Positions 26,301 to 36,957 of a stretch of DNA of 64,000 bases are shown piece by piece. Under the pieces are notes generated by a model, which was given only the letters and a program-made list of their open reading frames with translations, made no database searches and was not told the origin of the DNA. Position 1 is the stretch's first letter. Each line of letters starts with the position of its first letter. The DNA is from Panonychus citri. Lineage: Eukaryota; Arthropoda; Arachnida; Trombidiformes; Tetranychidae. The translations under genes were made by a program, and so were the position numbers. The DNA lies in assembly GCF_014898815.1 (NCBI RefSeq), contig NW_026515428.1, positions 992,001 through 1,056,000 on the forward strand, written 5' to 3'.

Positions 26301-27366
26301 ATATTCAACGTGCTCGTGATCATGGAATTCCTCCTTATAATGAATACAGAGTAGCTTGTAATATGAGTCGAGCGAAAACATTTGACGATTTGTCGAATGA
26401 AATTTCACCTAATCTAATTTCACGATTGAAAAAACTTTACGAGTAAGTATTAGTCGAATCTCCATAATACAAACAATTTTCTTAATTTAAACATTTGTAA
26501 AAAAATATTCTTAATTCTATCTAATCGATATTGTCATTTCTTTTCCATCTCTCAAGGCATGTTGATGATATCGATCTATTCACTGGTGGTATTTCTGAAA
26601 CTGCTTTACATGGTGGTTCAGTTGGGCCAACTTTCGGCTGTGTATTAGGACTCCAATTCCAACGATTGAAACGATGTGATCGTTTTTGGCATGAAACAAA
26701 TGATCCATTCATACGTTTCACCGAAGCTCAGTTGAATGAAATTCGTAAAATGAGTCTGGCCAAAGTGATTTGTGACAATTCAGATTCAATTGATATTATT
26801 CAACGTCATGTTATGGATCTTCCTGATTCATTCCTGTAAGCGAAAAAAATATCGAGACTAAATTTCACTAAATTAACAATTTTCTCTCCTTTTCTCTTTC
26901 TTTCTTTAAATTTTGCCCAATAGAAATCCTCGAGTTCCATGTTTATCTTTACCTTCAATTGATGTAACTAAATGGCGAGATACTGGAGATTCTTGTCTTA
27001 TGGCCGGTAAACTAATCAAAACTGGCCGATCTATGAGACCCTCACCCTGTACCATGTGTATCTGTACAAATGAAGGAGTAAGTAACAATTAACAATTAAA
27101 TGCGGCCTTTAAATAGCTGAAACAATTAGCTTACCTTAGCTGAATCGTTGAGTTTAATGTTTTCAAATTTATGATCTTAAAACATAGATTTACTATTATT
27201 CACATTTATTAACTTTCCAAAGGATAGAAAACAAATTTAAAACTGAATTAGTTAATTTTAAAACTTTTTTTTATTACTTTAACCTTTTGTTACTCCTCAG
27301 GTAACTTGTAGTTTACTTTATTATCATTCAGGACAAAAGCTTACCTGTGAAACTAATCATATGTGA
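14101..27366 (+). CDS. DBLOX: Double heme peroxidase (DBLOX-type, 11 exons)
   Basis: Exons are 14101-14153, 18528-18681, 19124-19316, 21485-21611, 22514-23093, 23268-24178, 24248-26091, 26160-26442, 26557-26835, 26924-27077 and 27301-27366. They total 4644 nt and 1547 residues with all phases consistent. Residues 22-48 are strongly hydrophobic (signal peptide or signal anchor), so the protein is secreted or membrane-tethered. Domain 1 spans about 185-745 and domain 2 about 905-1470. Domain 2 keeps the peroxidase essentials: GQFLDHD with Q1002, D1005 and H1006, DVRSSE with R1148 and E1151, and FRFGHS with proximal H1252. Domain 1 has distal H296, R442 and E445. It has E292 and F295 where Gln and the heme-linked Asp belong, and Y546 at the proximal His position. 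RPKR at 837-840 lies between the domains. A short Cys-rich, VWC-like tail (about 1476-1547) closes the protein. Intron 1 is 4374 nt; the introns inside the domains are mostly below 230 nt. Confidence 0.9.
17343..17388 (+). repeat. (GA)n microsatellite in intron 1 of the double peroxidase gene
   Basis: This is an unbroken GA run of about 46 bases. Open frames that read through it on both strands are Arg-Glu or Leu-Ser artefacts. Confidence 0.9.
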
Positions 27367-27662
27367 ATTGGTTTAGTTGGTTTACCTTTTCATTTTCATA
27401 AAAATTAAATGTAAAATGCTTAATCATTTTACTATTCATCATTACATAATTCTATATACTACATATACTTTAAGATGATGATAATAATCCAATTTTAATC
27501 TTTAAATCATTACAATGACCTAGAAGTTGATTTGTATTTAAGTTCATAGAAAAGGAAAACTTTTCTAAATTCATTCAAAAAGTTATCAAACAATCAAGTT
27601 AATACATTGATTATCAATATTCCTCTTTAATAATAACATTGTAAGCAGAGAGACAGAGAAAG

Positions 27663-27682
27663 AGGTCACTCAGGTCAGGTCA
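27663..27682 (+). promoter_or_regulatory. Cluster of AGGTCA nuclear-receptor half-sites
   Basis: Three AGGTCA copies occur at 27663-27668, 27672-27677 and 27677-27682. The first pair is a direct repeat with a 3-bp spacer, and the third copy overlaps the second by one base. Further GGTCA words follow within 400 bp (near 27695, 27745 and 28025). AGGTCA is the known half-site of nuclear receptors. Function here is inferred only, about 300 bp past the peroxidase stop codon. Confidence 0.3.
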
Positions 27683-29434
27683 TCGGGAAAACGGTCATCA
27701 CCATGTTAACACTGGTAAACCAACGAGTGACCCAAGGTTATGAGGTCATTTACCTTTTAGTTTGCCCTAATAAAAGGCCAACTATTATACCGATGAATTA
27801 TATATTAGGCCAATGACCATTTACCTATGTTATTATTACTATTATTGAGCTTGATTTTGATCGATGGTCAAATACACGGAACTAATCAAGTCTAAAATTA
27901 GCAATTTACTTACTGTTGATCTTTGCAACGAAAATAACATAGGATCAAGTTAGTTGCTATTAATTTCCATCCCATTGGGCAGTTAAATGGGTCACCGAAT
28001 TTTCACCCATAAAAATGGCCTCAGGTCAGAATAAGATGAAACTTTAAAGACAAAAAAAATTACCGTTGTAAATTGTAATCAGCTTAACAATTAACCTCAA
28101 TAGTTAAACTGTGTATGTGCGTCATTGCGATGTTACATTTAAATTGTTGTTTATGATTATCATTTTGCTGGTCAATCTTTCATAGGGATTGGAAAGTTAT
28201 TTGTCTCTAATCAAATTTATCGATTTGCAAATGGGTCAATATTAAAATGGTTGAGCAATTTAATCACTTTTAAATTACATGCTAATTTAACAATTAAACT
28301 TATATATACGCACTAATCAGTAATCATTTGATAAAATGATTAGTATTTATTGTTACCATTGTGTGTGTGTGTGTTAACTGTTACTAAATCGTTACCCTTG
28401 GTATTACATGATGATGAACAATATTAGATGATTTTTTTTTACCTTAATTGTGATAATTGTGTTTCAGATTAATTTAGTTACGCTTATTGTTAATACTTGG
28501 TTAGTTTAAATTACTTCCCTACTAATGGTCCCTATTATTATTTTCAATATGACCATTAAACTTTGATTGTTCAACTTTAACAGTTAAATAAGTTAACTGA
28601 TCAGGTCAATTTCATAGTTAATCACAATTAACTATTAAATACAATCCTAATCAAATTTGATGATGTAAACTTTAATTTCTGTTCAAATTTAAATCTATGA
28701 TATATTATAACAACAAAAAAGTGAAAATGTTAATTTTAATTTCTACCACCAATCAATTAATTGGTTTGAATTATTTTCTCATCTTCAGAAATGAAAACAT
28801 GATGATTATCATCATCATCATCGTGATTTTTATTGATTGTTGTATGAGTTAACAATGAAACCGAATCATAAAAATTAAATTATTAATAATAATCTAATTC
28901 ATAATTAGTGATGATGATCAAAGTTGTGAACGAAAAAAAAAATCCGATTTAAACTCCCATTATAATTTGAACTAAATTTCAATTTATTGTTGTTATTGAT
29001 TGCGAATTGAATTTTAATCATGATGTCAATCAATAAATTATTTTTCTTAACTTTAATCGTAACAATAATCATTGACCAACAGTTTCATTTGCTATTGTAA
29101 ATTAAACTTAAATTGTTGATGAAAAATTAACTCTCCAAATCTATAAATAGTTAATCAAAAAATGAAGTAAAAAGTTTTTACTTTTATCCTCATTTATTCA
29201 AACAATTTGATTCCTTTACTTTCACATCAAAATTGTCAATCATGTTGATGATGATTTTCAGTTGATTGTAAATTGATAATAATCAACAATCATGATTTCA
29301 ATAGTTAAACATATCTAAAAGTTTCCAATGTTGAACCTGAAAAAAAATGTTCCTTCAACTTTAATCAACTGTCATTCACCAAGGTAATTAGATTTAATTC
29401 AGTTAGTTGTTATCAATTGTTATCGTAATTGTTA

Positions 29435-29478
29435 TGGTGATGGCGGCGGCGGCGGTGCTGATGGTGGTGGTGGTGGTT
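29435..29478 (+). repeat. GGC/GGT triplet tract
   Basis: This is a short run of GGC then GGT triplets (GATGGCGGCGGCGGCGGT followed by repeated GGT). It is one of the few G-rich tracts in an AT-rich region. Flanking sequence shows no open exon signals. Confidence 0.7.
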
Positions 29479-31381
29479 CATTTTGTGGTGGATAAAATTG
29501 AGAGTGGGTTCGGGAAAAGTTACTACGATGATGATTATCGCATATTAATTTATGATTAAATTACAACAATTTAAATGGATTGTTATTGTTGGTTAAACAT
29601 GAATTTATATGGTATTTTCAACAATCATCTCTTAATTGTTGTTAATCATTTCAAAATGGTTGCAAAAGTTTAATGATCTCACCGAGTCCAGTATTCTGAG
29701 TGTAGGTTGACCATTTATATTAATAGTTTTTTTACTTTCCTGACCACAATCAACTTGATTACTTGATTAAATCCACTGAATTTGTCTCATGATTATAATC
29801 AATTGATTATGACTTGGTTATTATCATTTAGGGAAACAATGAAATCTTTTTATGTGAAATTGACTTGATAACAATTTAACTACTTGATTGTTGATTACTG
29901 GTTCAATTCTGTCATGGTTTTGATCACCTTAAATGTAACTAATGATTATTATCAAATGATGATGTTGATAATTAACAAGTACATTCAATGGTCATCATAC
30001 AATCAATCTGGACTTGGAAGCAATTTAAATTGCTACTGTTGATAAAATCCCTTATAATCAAATGTTACCTACGCATTTAGGATTTGAGATGATGATGATG
30101 ATGATGATGATGAAAGATTAAGTTAATCATTGATTTATTTATAATCTTAATCAAATGTTTAATATGATTTCAAACTTATTTCAATTATTGTTCATGTTTA
30201 CCTGGTGATAGATTGAAAAGTTTTATTTATTACCTTTATTTTTTTACCGTTATTTTGACATATAACATGTCAAGGTTGATTATGATTATTATGATTTATG
30301 TTGGTTGACCTGTAAATTGATTGTTACACTTTTACACCTTTTAACTAGTTTAAATTGTTGTCAACAATTTAAAAATAGCTAAGCAATCAATATATTACAA
30401 CCATTGGTTTGATTAGTGTTTTTTTTTGTTATTAAATTGAATTAATATCTTAATTTTTAACTTTCTAAATCTCAAATGGTTACTGACATATTACCCACTG
30501 TGAGTGTGTATTTTTGTTAATCATTATAATTCACTGCTTGATTGTCACAATCTAATCATAGCAATCAGTTGATTTTAAGGATTATAATAAAGATTTATGT
30601 TATCGTTACATTTAAAATTAGTATTAAATTGTGATGGTAGTTTTTTGCCCTTTATCCTTAATTGTCATTAGTTAATTTCTGTCAACTCTTCAGGCCTTGA
30701 AATATTATCTGTACACTTTAATTATTGACCTTAAAATGTATTCATGCTTAATTACTGCCGTTGTTTTTTGTAATAAGTTAATTTAATTTCAAGAATTAAT
30801 ATTTACTGAATTAGATGATTGTTGATGATTAAGATGATGATTGTGCTTATACATTTACATGCATCCTTTTAATGATGATGATCATTGTTAAGACATTTAA
30901 GAGAGTTACCTGAGCTTGTGTTAATTATTTTCTCAATATTTAATTTGTTAATCAGAGCAGTTGAAGAGATCATTACCTTTTTTTTAACTCTTATGATGAT
31001 GGTCATTATTTTAATTAACTTGATGATAATCCTTGACCTGATCTTATAAATACATATATCAATAATAATAATGTGTAACTGTGGTCAGTATCATATTACC
31101 GGATGTGATTACAAAAAAAAGAGTTGGTCAGTTTACCTTGTAAATGTTTTTTTTAATACAGTCTATTAGGATTATATGGCCAGGTTAACATGATCAATAT
31201 TCATTAGTTAATTAGCTTTTTGAATTATTGATCAACAATCAGTTAATCTCTTTCACCTTGATTGTTGTAACTTCTTACTTTTAATAATGAAAAAAAAAGT
31301 TACTATGTCGCCGTGTCACCTTAATCCAAGTGTAAACATTTTACCTGACAATTTAATGGACTATTGAGATAATAGGATGAC

Positions 31382-31411
31382 GATGATGATGATGATGATG
31401 ATGATGATGAT
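31382..31411 (+). repeat. (GAT)n microsatellite
   Basis: This is a run of about ten GAT triplets. On the minus strand it reads as poly-His in an open frame that is not considered a gene. A (GATGAA)n tract follows at about 31580-31600. Confidence 0.85.
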
Positions 31412-31822
31412 ATCCTTGATTGACAAAATTAAAGACCATGTACAAAGATTGGCCAAATTTAATCTCATGGACAAAGTGATGAGGATGGAAAGATGAGATT
31501 GGAGAGAGAGAGAGAAAGAGAGATGAAAAAAAATCTACCAAAGGTGATAAAAAATAAGCAACTGATGTGAAAATGATGAGGATGAAGATGAAGATGAAGG
31601 TGTATATAAGATGATGATGGTGGATGACAATTGATAAAACGATTTATAATCTTGAGAAACCCACCGAGGTTTTTGGAGGTGGAAATTTTTTCCTCTCCAT
31701 CAAGATCTCACCTACTAATCTCTCAGCAAGAGAGACCAAGCATCTCATGTTTATTTTCAATTGAAAATTATTATTATCTTTAATATCTGTCCCTTGGTAA
31801 ATGATAATAATGATAAAATTAC

Positions 31823-31892
31823 CTGTGATTATCATCATCATCATTATCTTCATCAACTGGACTCATTTCAGCGTATAAATTTGCCCCAGAAT
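31823..31892 (-). other. Candidate orphan coding exon (weak)
   Basis: On the minus strand, an acceptor with a good TTATTTACTCAG end precedes 31892 and a CACAG-GTAATT donor follows 31823. The 70-nt segment has one fully open frame reading SGANLYAEMSPVDEDNDDDD, and its less repetitive first half does not look like the surrounding DNA. The evidence against it is real. The 3' half is a GAT-type repeat, and a closely similar GAT-plus-CACAGGTAA block occurs near 47474-47510, so the donor may belong to a dispersed repeat. No partner exon was found. Confidence 0.2.
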
Positions 31893-32462
31893 CTGAGTAA
31901 ATAATAATAATAGGAAAAACTTATAATGTTGATTGTAATCGTTTCGCACCTATGGACACTTTAATTGTCATTTTAGTTGTTTACTATTTGGACTCACGAT
32001 TTAAATTACGAAAAAAAAATATATTTATTTTTACGATTTTATCGTTGATTATTATAATCTAATTGTTTGTTTTTTTTTCGCTCTTTTCTTTTATAGCCAA
32101 TCTGTCATTCGATTAAGGTGAAAAATTGTTTCAATCTATTGACTTCATATCAACACAATCAAATCTTGGAGGATAATGTTTGTGCTGTTCAATGTTCATT
32201 TGCCATGAAAGTTGCCAAACTTTCTTAAATTAGTTTGCTCCAGATTATCATCATCATCATCATCAGCATCATTTGCATCATCTCTCTCACTCTTATCCAG
32301 ATGATGAAAGAGAGAGAGAGGGAAAGATGAGGATATTAATGGACCTTTGGATTATCCAGATAACTGTAATCCTAAACCACTTCATACTCATTTAAAGTTA
32401 TCACTTGAAATCTTGACAGTATCTTGCCTTTAACAACTATTTGCACCACTATCATTATCATT

Positions 32463-32489
32463 ATCATCATCATCATCATCATCATCATC
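32463..32489 (+). repeat. (CAT)n microsatellite
   Basis: This is a run of about nine CAT/ATC triplets. Shorter interrupted runs continue to about 32575. Confidence 0.85.
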
Positions 32490-33694
32490 CACTATGATTA
32501 ACAATCACCACCGTCAGTACATATGCAGTATCTCATCATCATCATTGCCATCATCACCTTATCATCATCATGATGATGTTTGCATGTCTCATGTCAACAA
32601 AAATTTACCTGTTTCCCTCCTCATGTATTACCAATGATAGAGGATGAAGAAAAAAATTACTTAATTATATTGAGACTGATTTTCACCTTTATCCTCATCT
32701 TAATCATTATTGTCATCTAATTATATCAATTACATATTCACCTCTCATCACCATATCTAAGGGCCTCTTCTTTTAATATTATTACATTATCAAGAGACCG
32801 TTTATCTTAATTATCATCATCATTATCGAAACTGCCAAAAAAAAGCAAGGATTGATTACTCACAATCAATGACAATCTATTGTTTATTGTTTAAATATCT
32901 TTGATTACTTTGTCTACTGTCAACAATTAACTTGATCTGGATTTGGATGGTGGTGTTGATTGTTAGGCCCAAGGAGATAATCAAGTTTATCACTACAAGA
33001 GAAACGAATTATGAATTAGATTTAATTTCAATACAATTAACTGAACAATCAAAGATGCAACAACAAAAAAATCAAACTTAATCAGATAAACACACTTGTT
33101 AATTTGATCAACAATTAGTTTAAGTATGGTAATCATAATTAACTAAATTGTATTATATGATTAATATGAAATTAAGATTGAATAAAAAGCAGAAAATAAA
33201 ACTCACAATTAAAATCATCTTAATCATCTTGATTTTTATCATGAAAAGGTTAATAGTAAATGTGACCAGTTAATTGTTATTAATTTGGGAACAAAAATTA
33301 AGGGTTAACAGAGCTTGATTGTTGGCTGATTGTTAACAATTTAACTTCTAGTTTGAAGAGGTCATTGACAATTAACTGTCAGTTTTGTTTTTCTGTCAAA
33401 AAATTAACTCAATTAATTGTCCGGGTGAAAAAATTTCCAACAATTAAACAAGTTGAGGTAACAATTAACCACCAAAGTTAATCAAGTAACTTTATTCAAA
33501 ACTAATTCACCTCTAAGTTAATTTTTATTAATAAAAGCACCAACAATTAAGCTCATTGATTAACCATCACTGGTTATTAACAATTAAATTCAATGTTGTT
33601 ATTTTTAATCATTACAATCTTACAATGAAATCTAATTAACTTGGTTAGTTAATTGTTTCCATTTTGTATCAGAAAATATTATCAACTAATTATA

Positions 33695-34546
33695 TTAGGG
33701 TGTTCGGGAGATAGCGCGCCTCGTGTTGAAAGAAGAAAATAGAAAATTATTTTTTACGTTTTTACGAGAGAATAGACTCTTCTTATTCGAAAAAACAGCA
33801 AAAGAAATTTTAAAACTCAACGAGTTTTTTATGGGCTGCTTCAACAATATGAATGACGATTTTGTGCTCATTTTCGCTTTTGAATGAAATATTTCTGGTT
33901 TGAGCTTATACTTGCAAGTTTTTATAGTTTGAATAGAATTTTCTATCATTAATGAACAAACTTGGCCACTTAGAAAAGATTTTTTCCTCATTTTGTGCTA
34001 ATGGGTTGAGGTCAAAGTTCGAGGGGGGAGGATCAATGTATAGGCCATTAGGATTTCATTTCGTAACTTATTTGTTTGCCCTTTCTATGAACCACATTGG
34101 TCTCAAATTATAAAAAGAGAGTGTAAGGTTTATAAATAATTAAGTTTTAGGTTATTTTTGAAGAAAATTGGAGCTAACAGGCAAAAAATTCTCAAAATTG
34201 GACATTTCACATATAACTCGAGAAAATTTGAGTAAAAATCTGAACACACAATATTTTGATAGCTGAATAGGTAGCTAGTAAGCCGATAAACTCAGTGTTA
34301 AAATTTCTGGAATGAGATTTTTTTCTGTAAATTTCTATGAACATTTCCATGAAAGTCACCATTTAAGGACTCAAGAATTTTCGCTGACGAAACCTGGGAA
34401 AAATTTAATATCTCAATAAATACTTACTCAATCCTTCCGAATTTTTCTAATAGTTATCAGTAATAATGTAGCTACAATTAAGCTGAATATAAAATATTTA
34501 CCTCGAAGAGAAGTATGTGAGGCGCGCTATCTCCCGAACACCCTAA
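33695..34546. mobile_element. Non-autonomous DNA transposon with 28-bp terminal inverted repeats
   Basis: The left end (33695-33722) begins TTAGGGTGTTCGGGAGATAG and ends GCGCCTC. The right end (34519-34546) is its exact inverted copy over 28 bases. Both ends are flanked by the dinucleotide TA (33693-33694 and 34547-34548), consistent with a TA target-site duplication of the Tc1/mariner kind. The element is 852 bp and differs visibly from its surroundings, lacking the CAATTAAC-type words that fill the flanks. I recognise no transposase. One 98-codon minus-strand frame (33695-33991) starts with ATG and uses the terminal TTA as its stop, but it resembles no protein I know. The TIRs contain GCGCGC, unusual in this AT-rich window. 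Confidence 0.85.
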
Positions 34547-34548
34547 TA

Positions 34549-36957
34549 ATTATGATAATTTAACATTTTCTACATGTAGTTAATTAGTTACAATCAACAA
34601 ATTGTTAGCAGTAGTTAAGATAATCAAAAGGCCTCTAGTGATTAACTGAACAACAAACTGGTTCTATTAATTGTTGTGAATTAATAAATTAAATCAACTT
34701 TCAATTGAGAATCTTTAAGTTAATTGTGAACAATGTTTCTATTAATTTTGATTAAACAATTAACTTTTTCTTAGATTGTATTGAAAAGTATAATCATCTT
34801 GATGATTAACTTTAATGAGATTACAATTAAATCAATGAAAGTTAATCATTTTCATTTTCAATAATTAAAAAACAGTTAATTGTAATCAACTTAAACTAAA
34901 TTAAAGTTAATTGTGATGAGTAACATGTGTAAATTTGTATTCATTTTAAATGAGTTTATTTAATAGGAAACTTGATTAATCAACAAATGAGTTAATCAAC
35001 CTTTCAGTTAATTGTTGCCCTTGAAAATTAAAGTTCACAATTAAATAATCATTATCACTATTATGTAGACAAGAAAATTAAAATAACCAATTAGCATAAT
35101 GGCAACAATTAACTAACAAATGGTTAGTAATTAAAATGATAGAAAAAAGTTTTTTTTTCTGTTAATTGTTTAGTAATTAATTCATCTTGATCTAATATAT
35201 AATATGATGAAATGATAACCTTGATTTGCGAAATTAAAATTAAACGTTAATCATTAGTAATTAAGAAATGAATGAAAATATGATTTAGTTAATCATCTTG
35301 GGGATTTTTGCTGATTACAATGATATCAAACAATTTAATCAACTTACTATTATGATTTACTAACCACGAGCTTTGTTTGTTATTGTTGTTGTTTGAACAA
35401 TTAACTCGCTCGGTCAATCAAGCAATCAACTAATTGCTACTTGATTAAGAGCGGATATCCTGTTAACCACGAGAACCTCAGGTAAACAATTTACTTTAAA
35501 TATCGACAATCAAATTGGTGACACCAACAATTAAAAACTTTGGAAAGAGAGAGAAAAAAAATCTTTATATTTAACTTAATCAACTATTGGAATTAAATTG
35601 TTGTGGCTGGTTAATAGTTGAATCAAATTCAATGACAATTAATTGTCTCAAATTAGTATTACAATTATTACCAATAAATATGATACAATTTACCGTTAAT
35701 TGTAATAAATTAACTGGTTAATTATTATTACAATTAACTGATTGGCTTTTCCCAACCTCCAAACTAATCAATTCAAGATCAAAATCTTTTTAATCACAAT
35801 TAAATTTAATTTTCTCAATACTTTCCGAGAGAATTGAATAAAAATCTTATTAATAATGATGCAACAATTAATCGTTAATTAATCAATTGTAAACTAATCA
35901 AGATGAGGAAATAACAACAATTTGATTTTTGGGTTAAAAACAAAATTGAAATAACAATTTTCTCACAATTAACTAAATCATTGTAATCGTAATAAATTAA
36001 AATGGAACCAAATTTAATAGTAAATCATAAAAACAGTAACTAGATTCAATTGTTAATCAAATTAACGCTATTTAGTAATTTTTTGAGTAAAGAATCAAAA
36101 AAAAAACATCAACCCTAATCATGGTCATTAATTAAATCAATGAAGCTTTCAAATGATCATTAAATGCTCAATGTAATCAAATTAATGGTCAATTGAGTTT
36201 GTTATTGAGATGACCAATGATTTAAATCACGAGTGGACCAATTAATTAGGTTCGGGTTACGATTCAATTGATTTTCCTGATCATCCCAAGCGTTTAATTT
36301 TTGATTGTCCACACGATTAAGAAAGAGAGAGTTGGATTAATTGTTGGAACAATTGATCAACTTCCTTAATTGTTGATTCTTCTTCTTGTATTCTCTTGAT
36401 GAATTTTTTTTTTCTTCTAATATTTGATTCTAATTGTTGTCTATTTATTATTGTCTTTGAGCTTTTGTTAACCACTTTCAATTGCTCATGATTTGCTTGA
36501 GTAATTCATTCATTAGCTGAACAATTTATATATATAATTAGTTAACCTTCACTTTCGTAAGAAACTTTTTTTTTATTAATCAACTATCGTTTTCACTTTT
36601 ACCTGTTGATTATATTTCACTCCCACTTTGTCACTCTCTCCCTGTCTCTCTCTCTCTCTCAAAGTGTCTCACATAATTTGTGAATATGATAGAGTAACAA
36701 TTTATCTAATTGTTTGAAACTCTTAATGATTGTTGGTGTGAATATAAAACTTATTAGTTAAATTGTGTGACAGAATATTAGTTTTGACAAATAGATTGAA
36801 GAAATCACATCAATCGTTATTACCATTGGTCATCGAAAGTTTTGATTGTCCAGTTAAAGTTAATCATCAATCAATTGATTGATTGTGTAAATCCAATGGT
36901 CTTCCAGTGAGAAAAATTATTTGGATAATTGTTCGTCATCATCTTTGAGGTATCATC
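34549..36957. other. Spacer and probable 5' region of the secreted-protein gene
   Basis: This is AT-rich sequence without open coding frames. An isolated less AT-rich patch ending CTCAG-GTAAAC near 35478-35486 resembles a splice donor, but no exon could be built from it. A (TC)n run lies near 36637-36660, and a TATAAAA at 36743-36749 sits 209 bp before the next start codon. Confidence 0.4.
36743..36749 (+). promoter_or_regulatory. Possible TATA box for the secreted low-complexity protein gene
   Basis: TATAAAA occurs 209 bp upstream of the ATG at 36958. Transcription would start near 36775, giving a 5' leader of about 180 nt. Such words arise by chance in AT-rich DNA, so this rests on spacing alone. 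Confidence 0.3.

Larger units (their letters stand above)
27367..33692. other. Gene-poor spacer downstream of the double peroxidase
   Basis: An ATTAAA at 27404-27409, 38 nt past the stop codon, is a plausible poly(A) signal for the peroxidase gene. Beyond it are TTAATTGTT-type words, (GAT)n and (GAAGAT)n tracts, a GGC/GGT tract (29435-29478) and a cluster of AGGTCA half-sites (27663-27682). One weak minus-strand exon candidate (31823-31892) is listed separately. No other coding sequence could be supported on either strand. Confidence 0.5.

Noticed and set aside
33695..33991. 98-codon frame inside the TIR element as a transposase
   Set aside because: Too short, Lys/Ser/Phe-rich with no catalytic-triad context visible, and its stop is formed by the TIR end itself.
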